The notes beneath the pieces were generated by a model, which was not told the origin of the DNA, made no database searches, and worked only from the letters and a program-made list of their open reading frames with translations. The position numbers were made by a program, and so were the translations under genes. A stretch of 64,000 bases of DNA. Source: Kingdonia uniflora (lineage: Eukaryota; Streptophyta; Magnoliopsida; Ranunculales; Circaeasteraceae). Shown here in pieces: positions 1 to 10,446 of this stretch. The stretch's first letter is position 1. Each line of letters opens with the position of its first letter. Location of the stretch: the NCBI GenBank assembly GCA_014058105.1, contig JACGCM010002684.1, positions 124,001-188,000 on the forward strand, in the 5' to 3' direction.

Positions 1-193
1 TAGGTGCACGACAACTATTAGCTGAGAAAATATGTTACCTATATATGAAGATTTGTGTACCTTTATTGCGGTATGGTATGTGAACCCTGGAACATTGATT
101 GGTACAAAAAGACAACCATTAACGAAGTCTGAGAATAAGCGAGCCATCTCTATTTTTTTATTTTTTTTGAAATTATGTTGCTCATTAATGTGC

Positions 194-369
194 TGTTTTA
201 ACACAGCAGTGCTTGGCGCAGAGAAGGCTAACTTCGTCTAAACGCATAACACAACGGACAGCCACGCAGTCATTGATGGTGAATTGGATCGGGCAGGAGG
301 GTAAGGTTCGTAAAGTCGTAGACAAACAGTTTAATCTAAAACTTGTAATCCCAAACATTTTCCTACGAC
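194..369. repeat. Direct repeat, left copy (pair with 1204-1381)
   Basis: This ~176-bp stretch starts TGTTTTAACACAGCAGTG and ends in AATCCCAAACATT plus a few bases. It is repeated in the same orientation at 1204-1381 with scattered substitutions. The two copies bracket the PPR pseudogene. No TG...CA ends or target duplication were found, so an LTR pair is not supported; a local duplication is equally possible. Confidence 0.75.
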
Positions 370-504
370 TCAAAACAACCTGAGATGCTGCTGCTCCACC
401 GAGTTTACTATCTCCATAGTTACTAGACACGCTCAATACCGCCTAGGATCACATCGATTGCACTTTAATTTGAGATCTCCTGCATGGCCCAACATGTCCA
501 CCAA

Positions 505-1195
505 ACATGATTAATGTTCCTTCCAAGGTTCAAACCCACTCTGTGGAAGTATTATTTCTAAATATGAGCACACTTCTTCTACTAGCCCTCCCTAACTACA
601 TCTGGATAACACTAAGTATAGTTACTGCATTTGGCATCAGAACTTGCAATTTCATCTCGGTGAGCAAAACTAGAGCATTCTGCACATTAACATACATCCC
701 ATAAGCCGCTATTATAACACTCCACGATACAATGCTTTCCTGTAATATTTTATCAAACACTTACTTGAAGCATCTATTGCCCCATACTTGGAGGATGTAT
801 TGAGAAGGAAAGTTCCAATTTCAACTTCTGGCGCAGACGCGCCTCTGATTGCCGAACAATGAACCCACTTGGTTCTTCCAAGTTCAACTGAAATTGAGAA
901 AGCTCCTAAAAAGCTCAAGTCAGCATAGTAACAGAATAAGTCTTCTCTTTCTGTAAACTCATATCTCGCAGAAGACCGATTGATTCATCGGGCTTCCCAA
1001 GTGATAAAATGCATTAATCGTGATGCTGCATGAAACTACATCATTGCTCTGACTTATTTTAAGCAATTTCCAAGCAAGTTCGACAAGACTACACTGATCC
1101 AGCATCAACTAAATAATTCTTCACCAACTCGATAGACTCAAACCCCTTTCTGAGTACCCTAGAATGAATTGCCTTGCATAAATCAGGTTCTTAAT
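505..1195 (-). pseudogene. Pentatricopeptide-repeat (PPR) protein pseudogene
   Basis: Reading the minus strand and changing frame several times gives successive plant PPR blocks. Near 1195-1060 it reads PDLCKAIHSRVLRKGFES. Further on come a block like VHCSAIRGASAPEVEIGTFL and one like KYGAIDASSKVFDK. Then comes the classic SIVSWSVIIAAYGM with PNAVTILSVLS, followed by GGLVEEVCSYF. These match the L/S-type repeats of plant PLS-class PPR proteins, organelle RNA-binding factors involved in RNA editing or splicing. At least three frameshifts and several stops break it, and no start or complete C-terminal E/DYW domain is visible. It is therefore a fragment and cannot be expressed as a PPR protein. 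The longest open piece is 712-918. Assignment to the superfamily is firm; the subfamily is not. Confidence 0.75.
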
Positions 1196-1203
1196 GTATA
1201 CAA

Positions 1204-1381
1204 TGTTTTAACACAGCAGTGTTTGGTGCAGAGAAGGCTTACTTCATCCCAACGCCCAAACAACAACAGACAGCTACACACTCATTGATGGTGAATTGAA
1301 TCAGACAAGAGGGTAAGGTCTGTAAAACTGTAGACAATCAGTTTGTTGTAAAACTTGTAATCCCAAACATTATTCTGCGAC
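1204..1381. repeat. Direct repeat, right copy (pair with 194-369)
   Basis: Second copy of the ~176-bp direct repeat, about 1,010 bp from the first. It shares the ACACAGCAGTG start, the CATTGATGGTGAATTG middle and the AACTTGTAATCCCAAACATT end. Confidence 0.75.
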
Positions 1382-1801
1382 GAACGTGCACATTCATTTC
1401 AGAACTGACCTGACTTAACTAAAGCACAACCATAGTTGTACAATTGAAAGTAACCATATTCCAGACCAGCCCAAACCATACAGTCTGAATCCACACCAAC
1501 CGACAACACCAACAAATATCGATCCAAGAATATAAATTATAAAACTGGACTCTGGTTTCCTTTATACAACTAGTATGCAAATGCTCCACCCACTGCAGAT
1601 GTAAATTGTTCCCTGCAACAAACCTATAGCCTCTATCTCCTACATGCACCAAACTATAACCAGTTACAACCCTCACGGCCTTACCCGTTCTACTTGGCCA
1701 ACTGTCCCATCAGTATTCTTGCAATATATCTTCAACCAGGCCTCATTTCATAGCAAATAAAAACAAGTCAGATCACCATTTATCCAAAACTGCATTCAGG
1801 G
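1382..1801. other. Intergenic, no gene recognised
   Basis: About 420 bp between the right direct repeat and the end of the prenyltransferase pseudogene. Both strands were read; no family or RNA gene was recognised. An 85-codon minus-strand ORF here (1419-1676) has ordinary-looking random composition. Confidence 0.5.
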
Positions 1802-2650
1802 TCAAGATTGGTTCTTTCTTTTTTCTAGGTAAGGATAAACTCTCTGGTAGTTTATGATTCCCCATACCAAATTCCTCAAAGAAATCTCTGGCCAAAGAGC
1901 GTTTGGAGAATACAACTGGCAGAATGTAGTCTGCCAGAGAAGAAAATTGCTCAGACGAGTCTCACCAGATGTACGAACTAAGATGTCAGGATCGGGGGCC
2001 ACTGCTATGTACATATGCTTCTCAAGATCAGCCAACTTTATTGGCAACTCCTTGTCTATCTCATGATGTCGAATATCATCCTTTTTCTCGTTGTAGGATT
2101 CTTGAACTGCATGCACAATCTCATCAGTGGAAGTATATGCCACACAGATCATGAGCACAGCCTTATCATTTTTAGCAGTTGCAGCCATTGCCTTTTCAGC
2201 CGCTAACCTAACAGGTTCATTCAAGAGCTTCAAATTTCCTAAAAAATATACCCTAATTCTGTAGCTATTGACTATACTCTCTTCCTTGAGCAACCCTTAG
2301 ATCTTTTCTTGCAAAAAATCTATCACATATTGACTTCGTTAGGCCCGGCGATTGAAATTGTCAATGCTAAAAGCGTAAATTGTTACATACTTTATTCACA
2401 ATTCGTAACAATAGTTGAGCATGGACATAAGAGAAAGAAAACCAACTTTGTTCCCCTCCCCTTCTTGCATATTCCAATTCTGAGCATACCTTCGGTTCCC
2501 ATCGAGGATGAATGCAATGTGATTTGGAATAGGACCCACAGAGAGAATACTGAATATAAACTTCCGCACGATACTAAACAAAGTCTCGGTTTTGAAACAG
2601 TCCGGTAACAAATTTTGCAATCCCGCCATTTGAAACCAATCCATAGACAC
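1802..2650 (-). pseudogene. cis-prenyltransferase (dehydrodolichyl diphosphate synthase-like) pseudogene
   Basis: One continuous minus-strand frame encodes a near full-length cis-prenyltransferase, the enzyme family that elongates isoprenyl diphosphates with IPP to make dolichol-type polyprenols on the ER. Conserved region I reads PNHIAFILDGNRRYAQNW, including the catalytic Asp of the DGNRR motif. Then come VGFLSLMSMLNYCYEL and YVTIYAFSIDNFNRR. The C-terminal substrate-binding motif is PDPDILVRTSGETRLSNFLL, followed by LYSPNALWPEI. Three in-frame stops interrupt it: TGA at 2396-2398, TAA at 2339-2341 and TAA at 2297-2299, where the family has coding residues. There is no frameshift and no intron in about 280 codons. 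The first ATG (2650) gives an N-terminus of family-like length. Some plant members of this family are intronless, so retrocopy origin is not proven. Confidence 0.9.
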
Positions 2651-3681
2651 ACACTACAGCATCAAAGTGCCCTGTTATGAAAAGAAGATAAATATTAGTA
2701 TAACACAAATTATAGAATATAATCTAAATATAAGAAAAGTCAATCCAGCCCACTGTAATTGCTTAAAGAAAATATTATCACAATGAAGAAGTAGTTTCTG
2801 GCTGTGTGAACATTATCTTGTCCCCAAATGAATATCTAGCAACGAACTCAATTAGTTTGGGTACGATAATTGTAGATGAACTCAAGATTATCACTTTGTA
2901 ATTTGAGCGAGGTTCTGAAAATTGGAACGAAACTTCGAAGAGAAGCTTGTAGGCCTCATTCGGAGTAAAGGGTACGTTTAACTTTACCTATGGTTTATCT
3001 TAAGAACATTGTTTCCAAATCGAGCTGAGCTCGCGGAGCTCATAGAGACGAAACAAGGCATACTATGTGAAGATATAATATGGTATGATCATCACTAAAT
3101 ATTTCTTTGGACATCTGAAGGTGTTTCTTATGTCCTAGTAAGGTGGAAAGCCAACAAGTTATGACTCCCAAAGCGGTAATTCAGTGTTCTCCTCTCTTAG
3201 TCTCGTGCTTTATAGATAATCCTGGAGGCATTACTAATAACCCCTAATACATGTCATTAACTCCAATATAATAAAGCAGTTACAAGATTTACCTTGAACG
3301 TGCACTCAACATTTATAGTAGTAAACATAACAAAATATGAAATGGTGATTGAACTCTGTCACGCACGGAAATGGAAGAATGCAAGGTGTTTCTATGAAGT
3401 ATGTAACTTATAATTTTGGATGCAACAAAATATAATGCACAAAGGATCAGATTCAGCCATGAAATATGTCAAGATCTCATAAAATCTTAGAGATAATACT
3501 TTCAAAACCAAGAGTAAACATATCACAATGATTTGATAAGAAAGCTAAAACTGAATAAATAAATATCAAGGAGTGTCTATCTATACCTTTGCCATCCTAG
3601 TATTGATATACCAACAACAACATTCATAGGAGCTCCATCGGCAGCTTTCATAAGCGGAAGTGCCTCTGGAAGTGCCTCTGC
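2651..3681. other. Non-coding stretch upstream of the prenyltransferase pseudogene
   Basis: AT-rich DNA without a recognisable gene. On the minus strand about 3681-3590 a short open stretch (containing SLAEALPEALPLMKAADGAP) ends at a plausible GT donor (GGCAAAGGTATAG). It is cut on its 5' side by the LTR inserted at 3687. It may be an exon remnant; the product is not recognised. Confidence 0.4.
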
Positions 3682-6161
3682 TAGTGTGTAGTGTCCTAGA
3701 TTTTTATTTTATTTTATCTGGTTACTTATCATTATTATCATTCGTACATCATACCTCACACATCCATATTCATATCATACATCTTGCATTGCATCTCTCT
3801 TCTCTTATCAGGGTTTTGGAGTTAGATTCATTTTCTGCATTTTCGGTGTTTCAGTGGTTTTTAGGAGGGGGTGGTTGTTTTGTGGCTCGGGAGCCCGTAG
3901 TTGGCCGGTGGTGTGGTTGTTGTTGTGGTGTTTATGTGTGGGTTGTTTTGTGTTTGGGTGTTCGTGCGGATCTGAGAAGATTTGGGAATTTTCTAGAAGT
4001 CGTTCGAACGACATCCATATTTGTTCGAACGAGTTGACTTGTCTCCTGAAATTTGGCCTAAGACTTCTTAGTCGTTCGAACGATTGTATGGTCCATTCGC
4101 ACGACCCCTGTTCTCATTCGAACGACCTATCGAACGAAGTGACATAACCCCTGGAGTGTTGGCCCAAAGGAATGTTTTCGTTCGATCGACCTTTCGAACT
4201 GCTGTTGTGTTTCTAGGGTTTCTTTCCTTTTTGGCTTTAGTCGTTCGAATGACTTCCCTTTCGTTTGAACGACTCTGGCGGTTGTTTTCTCCCTTTTAGC
4301 TTTAATTTTCATTTCTCATTCCTCTCTCTCTCTCTTTTCTCTCTTCACTTAATCCTCTCGCTCACTTAATCCTTGCTCTTCCTTGAGATTGGTGATTGTC
4401 GTTGGGTCGATTTCCTCGCCAATTCCTTCGATGAGTATTTCTTTCTCCTCTCCGTGGTTTGTGATCTCGATTCTAGGGTTTTGTGTTGGATTTGAATTTA
4501 GGTTTTGTGTTGGGTTTTGGGTTGTGATTGCGGAGTTACGTTGTTGCAGGTGTTGGGTTGTGGTGTTGGATTGATTGTTGCCTCAGGTTGTCTTGTCGTT
4601 TGTTGGATTGCGGTTTGTTGGAGTTCCGAGTTTATCCTATGGAATTCGAGCCCGTTTATCAGGCGAATGTCCCTTCGCTGCTAAATTTCCTTTACTAGTT
4701 AACCCGTGTTAGTTAGAGTTGTGCAATTTGGCATTGAGGTGTTTGTGATTTGGTTTTAAACTATATTATTCCATTTGTTGTGATTATTGATTTTAATATT
4801 GTTGTTTCCTATTGTTTGGCATATAGGATATGTTTCTCCTTAACCTTTAGGAGGGTTTGCATTAGTGTGGTATACTCAGGGTCCTGTCCTTGTTGTGAGG
4901 CTTCAATCTTGTAGCGACTGATGATTGTTGGATGTTGTGACTGGGTATATTAGTCACTGTTTATACCCGTGATAGGATTGTTTACCATCCTCTGAGGAAG
5001 GTGGTTATCCTATGGGTGTAGGCCGGGTTTGGCGGCTGTGTTGTTTTGATCCTTGGGATCGGTTTGCAGTGGGGTTTTTTATATTCTTTTAACTTAACAG
5101 GGTCAGGACACATAACAAAGCTCCACACGGCTGACCCTCGTTAAGATTTGGGATTCATACATCAGGTTAAAATAAGTGGGTAAGTTTGGGATAGGTACTA
5201 TCATACCTATTCACCCATCCGGGAGTGTGGGATGGTATGAGATAGTTTTCCTTTGGTACCCATCTTAGTCCTCTGTGAGGTTGAAATCCCTTGGAATGTG
5301 AAATAAAGTTTGGACGTTGGCTCTGTGGGTTGCAATGCCCGGAACACTCTGATCAAGTGATAAATTCCAAGCTTGGTTGAGCTTGCTACTAATCGTACCC
5401 ATTGTATCCAACTGAGACCTCTTTAAGGTTATTATGCATTAGCGGTTGATCAGCCCACTATATTGGTTTATAGGATCTAGTTCTTGGTTTCATAACATTC
5501 ACATTAGGAAAATTTAGCATCATATCATCACCATACCATATCATATCATCACATCATCCATCATTCGGGATAACTGTGGGATTATCCTAGTCTATCATAT
5601 CAATTCATCACGGCACTTCATTATTCCTCTTTCATACTATTCTGCACTTATTTATATTCCTCCTTTCTGCAATTATATATTATTGTCCTTTAGAATATTC
5701 TTATATCTCATTCATCTCTCCTCTATCTCAGCACCAGTTATATTAGTATGTTGTTTAGCTCTGTTGGGCATTAGTGAGCCGTGGCTTTGCTCACTCTCGT
5801 GTTTTTCCACCTTTCAGAGGTAGAGTAGCTTGTGTTGCTGAGGGTTTCAGCGGTATTGGTATAGTTTTGTTATTGTTGATTCGTTCTTATTATAGTGTTT
5901 CCTGCACGATATTAGCTTTTGACGCTGTATGGTATTTGAGATATTGTATTTACATTTTCAGTTGATATGTATATATATCTTTTGCTTCTGCTTTATTTTC
6001 TTTTACTCTGATGATATTGTTATAGTCAATGACTGAGCCTGAACTTGTCTATGGCTGGGTCGTTTATGGGGGCGAATCAGTTGGATTCCCCGACCTGCAC
6101 CTCCCGAATGACAGTAATTGGTCTAGCTACCAATTATTGAATTTTGGGGCGTGACATAGTG
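3682..6161. mobile_element. Solo LTR-like element A (~2.47 kb) with 5-bp TSD
   Basis: The element runs from TGTAGTGTCC at 3687 to GGGGCGTGACA ending at 6156, with TG...CA ends. It is flanked by a perfect 5-bp duplication TAGTG (3682-3686 and 6157-6161), the size made by many LTR-retrotransposon integrases. A second copy lies inverted at 34319-36815. No gag or pol is found inside, so it is most simply a very long solo LTR, or alternatively a non-autonomous element. It holds CT-rich tracts, a dense cluster of TTCGAACGAC palindromes (3999-4274), and an intron-like or transcribed-looking region before the 3' end. The ends and TSD are read directly; the solo-LTR interpretation is inference. Confidence 0.9.
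3999..4274. repeat. Cluster of GTCGTTCGAACGAC-like palindromes in LTR A
   Basis: About nine imperfect copies of the palindrome GTCGTTCGAACGAC lie within 276 bp, some as half sites (TTCGAACGA, CGTTCGATCGAC, TCGTTTGAACGAC). They are separated by unrelated sequence of roughly 15-40 bp. The same cluster recurs in the inverted copy at 36272-36511. Arrayed CpG-rich palindromes suggest protein-binding sites or hairpins in a regulatory part of the LTR. Confidence 0.85.
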
Positions 6162-6854
6162 AAACTCCACCAACGGTCGGAAAAAAAATTAATTAAAATT
6201 TCCCTATAGCAAACAATCCGATCTACCAAATGAAAATCCTAAATTCCATTAGCTGTAATAGCTTTACAGACATCTAAATCATTCCCCAACATGAAAACTG
6301 CGTCAACAGTTTTTTTAAACTAATCCCACTAAATAATGATTACCCATGAATCGAAACTTCTAAACTTTACTCTATTATAACATCAGATTTTTATCTAATA
6401 TAATCAAAGCAAACCCAGCAGATTAAATCAGAACCCCAAACACAAACACAAATATAAACACAAACACGAAGTTGGGGGAGAGAGAGAGTAATTTTTTTTA
6501 TACCAATTAGGGTCTTTACTTTGAGAAAAAGAGGTTCTTCAATCCACCCAAGTCGAATTTGGTGTGGTTTCTTCGAATTTTTTAGAGAGAAATATGGCAG
6601 ATGAAGTATATAATTCTTAGAACTTTGAAGAAGAAAGGTGATGAAAATGGGGAACTATAGAGAGTGTAAGCTTAATCTACATGTGGGCTTTGGTTTCTTA
6701 ATTGCAGTTAGTGAAAATGATGAGTGGTATTTTCGTACAGAAATTATGAAATGATAGCGTACATTTACAAAACGATGTTAAAGAGTCACTTTTAATAGTA
6801 CTTAGTAAAAATGCTATCAATTTACTACTATCATATGTGATATTTCTTGTAGTG
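6162..6854 (-). mobile_element. CACTA (En/Spm-type) transposon terminus, partial element
   Basis: Read on the minus strand from 6854, the sequence begins CACTACAAGAAATATCACA, the hallmark terminal inverted repeat of plant CACTA transposons. Inside it come short sub-terminal repeats around AATGCTATCA and TTAGTAAAAATG. These are followed by a leader-like stretch with a CT-rich tract (about 6480-6500) that looks like a transcription start region. The element continues leftward, interrupted by LTR A. The matching other end was not found, so it probably lies before base 1. On the right the 21-bp array resumes exactly at 6855, so the CACTA element jumped into the array. Confidence 0.75.
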
Positions 6855-8027
6855 ACTTAAAAAAATGAATTTTCATTTATTGACTATGATTTGTTATTTG
6901 TTACCAACGATTTGTCATTTGTTAACTAACAATAATCTATTTGGTTTATTGAATATTTGTATTGTGTTTGTATGATAGTAGACAATATTTGTACTTAAAA
7001 AAATGATTTGTCATTTGTTGACTATGATTTATCATTTGTTACTAATGATTTGTCATTTGTTAACTATCAACGGTCTATTTGGTTTATTGAACATTTGTAT
7101 TGTGTTTGTATGATAGTAGACAACATTTGTACTTCAAAAAATGATTTGTCATTTGTTGACTATGATTTGTCATTTGTTATCAATAATTTGTCATTTGTTA
7201 ACTAACAATGGTCTATTTGGTTCATTGAACATGTGTATTATGTTTGTTTGTTAGTAGACAACATTTGTACTGAAAAAAATATTTTGTCATTTGTTAACAA
7301 TGATTTGTCATTTGTTAACTAATAATGGCCTATTTGGTTCATTGAACATTTGTATTGTGTTTGTATGATAGTAGACAACATTTATACTTAAAAAAATGAT
7401 TTGTCGTTTGTTGACTATGATTTGTCATTTATTACCAATTATTTATCATTTGTTAACTATCAATGGTCTATTTGGTTCTTTGAACATTTGTATTGTGTTT
7501 GTATGATTGTAGACAATATTTGTACTTAAAAAAATGATTTGTCATTTGTTACCAATGATTTGTCATTTGTTAACTATCAATGGTCTATTTGGTTATTTGA
7601 ACATTTGTATTGTGTTTGTATGATAGTAGACAACATTTGTACTTAAAAAAACAATTTGTCATTTGTTGACTATGATTTGTCATTTGCTATCAATAATTTG
7701 TCATTTGTTAACAAACAATGGTCTATTTGGTTCATTGAACATTTGTATTATGTTTGTTTGTTAGTAGACAACATTTGTACTTAAAAAACAATTTGTCATT
7801 TGTTGACTATGATTTGTCATTTGTTAACAATGATTTATCATTTGTTAACAATAATTTGTTATTTGTTAACTAACAATGGTCTATTTGGTTCATTGAACAT
7901 TTATATTGTATTTGTATGATAGTAGACAACATTTGTACTTAAAAAAACAATTTATCATTTTTTAACTAACAAAGGTCTATTTGGTTCATTAAACATTTGT
8001 ATTGTATTTGTATGATAGTAGACAACA
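6855..8027 (+). repeat. 21-bp motif array, plus-oriented arm, copy 1
   Basis: Nine higher-order units each contain a ~75-bp segment (GGTCTATTTGGTTCATTGAA... to ...GTAGACAACATTTGTACTT) plus one to four copies of a 21-bp motif with core GATTTGTCATTTGTT. Start points of TCTATTTGG are 6936, 7074, 7212, 7329, 7467, 7584, 7722, 7880 and 7976. The spacings are 138, 138, 117, 138, 117, 138, 158 and 96, that is 96 plus 0, 1, 2 or 3 times 21 within a base. Because 21 bp equals seven codons, spurious ORFs stay open in these arrays. Confidence 0.95.
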
Positions 8028-9000
8028 TAGTCATCAAATAAACCAAATAGATAGTTGATAGTTAGCAAATGACAAATTATTGATAATAAATGACAAGCCG
8101 TGGTCAACAAATGACAAATAATTTTTTTAAGTATAAATGTTATCTACTATGATACAAACACAATACAAATGTTCAATGAACCAAATAGACCATTGTTAGT
8201 TAACAAATGACAAATCATTGTTAACAAATGATAAATCATAGCTAACAAATGACAAATCGTTTTTTTAAGTACAAATACTATCTACTATCATACAAACACA
8301 ATATAAATATTCAAAGAACCAAATAGACCATTGGTAGTTAACATATGACAAATCATTGATAACAAATGACAAATCATAATCAACAAATGACAAATCATTT
8401 TTTAAGTACCAATATTGTCTACTATTATATAAACACAATACAAATGTTCAAAGAAGAAAAGAGACCATTGATAGTTAACTAATGATAAATCATATATAAC
8501 AAATGACAAATCATAGTCAATAAATGCCAAATCATATATAACAAATGATAAATCATAGTTAACAAATGCCAAATCATATATAATAAATGAAAAATCTAGT
8601 ATATCAAATGAATAATCGTGTTTTAAAGAACACATGTTGTCTACTTACAAACAATTACAATTCATTTGAACCAAATCGACCATTTACTTACATCAAATGT
8701 TGTATATCTACGAAATAAATATTATATAACGAATGATATATCATAGATAACAACTGCCAAATAATATACAATGAATGATATATCATAAATAAAAAATGAC
8801 AAATCTCTGATATCAAATGCTAAATCACTTATAACAAATGATATATCTCCGATAACAAATGTCAAATCATATATAACAAATGATAAATCTATGATAACAA
8901 ATGTCAAATCATACATAAGAAAAGAAAAATTAATAATAATCCAACTATATAGACTAGCCATTCTAACAAATATGTAATATTCGAATGACAAAAAAGATAT
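8028..9000 (-). repeat. 21-bp motif array, minus-oriented arm, copy 1
   Basis: At about 8028 the array turns over. The same ~75-bp segment and 21-bp motif follow as reverse complements (AACAAATGACAAATCAT). The two arms form an imperfect long inverted repeat of roughly 1 kb each. From about 8700 the units become pure 21-mers alternating AACAAATGTCAAATCATAT and AACAAATGATAAATCTATG. The arm ends about 100 bp before the stop codon of the Ulp1-like gene. Confidence 0.9.
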
Positions 9001-9099
9001 AACAAACGAGAAAAATTACATAAATAAATATTATTACTTGTTTATAACTTTACAAAATTACAGATATTATACATTACAACAAAATGGATGTCAAAGTTT

Positions 9100-10290
9100 C
9101 TAAATATCCTCTGGCTCAACTCCCAGCCTCAATATATTATAATCAATTGTGTAACGGCATTCATTACCGTCTATCAGATCTAGAAATTTTATTCTCCTTA
9201 AGAGATTGTCCATAAAGACAAGCATATAGACCTCGCAGTCATGACCATTTGGCTGTATTGAACATTTCCCAAAACGAGTTGCCAATTTAAAGTTTTGACC
9301 ATAATCCTTTACCTCTGAACTAGTAGGTGGACTACTACGATCGGCAAAATCTCTCCATATCAACATTTTTGGGAGGATCATTGATATCTGATCTTCAATA
9401 AGCTAGTGTCCAGGAGATACATTTTTCTTCTTCCGTGTATTTATAATTTTTGCATCCACCATTGAATCGCAGATGCATATTTTTCTTGCCTTAAAGGACA
9501 CAACATAAAGGACCCAGTGGTTGTCATTATTATTCTTGGGAATGAATATTAATTTTGAATTGACCACTTTCAAATCTCCTCGATGGATGTAATTAAAAAC
9601 TTTACGATCCCATTGCATAGATGTAATTTGTTCCCAAATTAATTTCTTCTTCAATTCTGGACCTTTTGGAGAGGACATATTACAAGTCCAAACATTGAAA
9701 GCCCTACCAATATATTGACAGGCAAAGACATCGGCCAACACAATCCTTTCTTTATAAGGGCGGGCACGATGTTGTGTGTCAAAATATTAAATCAGGGGTT
9801 TTTTGTACACATCAATGACCTGAACTGAAAAAGAAAATGAAAAATTAGATAACAAAAATGATAAAGTTCAATATTATAAATAACAACAATGACAAAACTA
9901 ATGAGAAAGTGCAAACGAATATAAGATAGACAATTTGAAAGCAAATGGTAGAGACTCTTGTACAAATGACAGAGAAAATAAAATAAGTGATATAAATACC
10001 TCATTGTCCAACCATTGCTTAGGATATAAGGTTTAGATAGCGTTAAGGTAAACAGTTTCTTCACCTATCATCATATATAGGTACTCCTGTTGTTCTTCTT
10101 AGCTTTAGGAGATAATTCATCTTTCCTCAGTGACCAGACTTGGTCCACCTAGTTTTTCTCATCTTGAGAGATGGGTCTTTGAATAAAAGATTTTAATAAC
10201 ACTCCCAGAAGAAGATCGTCAAGGTGAGCATACAATTGGTTCATTCGACAAGCCATTATGAAGGTTCTTTTATTAATTTCATCCTCAGTG
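9100..10290 (-). pseudogene. Ulp1/C48 SUMO-protease-like domain of transposon protein, copy 1 (decayed)
   Basis: Two exons are visible on the minus strand. Exon 1 (about 10290-10000) contains EINKRTFIMACRMNQLYAHL and TLYPKQWLDNE, then a GT donor. Exon 2 (9819-9100) follows an AG acceptor and holds the cysteine-protease core: catalytic His in DNHWVLYVV, Asp in ICDSM, and Gln and Cys in SIQPNGHDCEVY. This is the fold of Ulp1 deSUMOylating proteases, found in several plant transposon families. Copy 1 keeps the His, Asp, Gln and Cys residues. It has a TAA stop in exon 1, where copy 2 has a Tyr codon, and a TAG at about 9402, where copy 2 has Gln. It probably forms the C-terminal end of a large protein whose DUF1985-like part lies at 12600-13570. 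Confidence 0.85.
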
Positions 10291-10446
10291 CATGCCTATT
10301 CTTTAAGGTGACATCCACTTATATCTCTATTAAAACAAGCTGGAACAGATGTCGAAATAAGAAAATGAAATATAAATGTGTTTATTATATGAGATTGAGT
10401 AATAAACCAGTTGTTTGGTTTTAAAGTACTTCATATATTGATCTGG

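Noticed and set aside
190..1381. Direct repeats 194-369 and 1204-1381 as a small LTR or TRIM element
   Set aside because: No TG...CA ends, primer site, polypurine tract or target duplication is visible around the repeats.
8402..8991. Minus-strand ORFs with heptapeptide repeats like YDLSFVI/YDLAFVI as a repetitive membrane protein
   Set aside because: The open frames follow from a 21-bp tandem repeat (seven codons) without stops; they occur in both orientations and in both array arms, and have no start context or domain. The same holds for ORFs at 7008-7205, 41588-41809 and 42526-42807.
6855..9000. CRISPR-like array because of regular repeats
   Set aside because: Repeats are contiguous or separated by conserved, not unique, segments, and the DNA is a plant genome.
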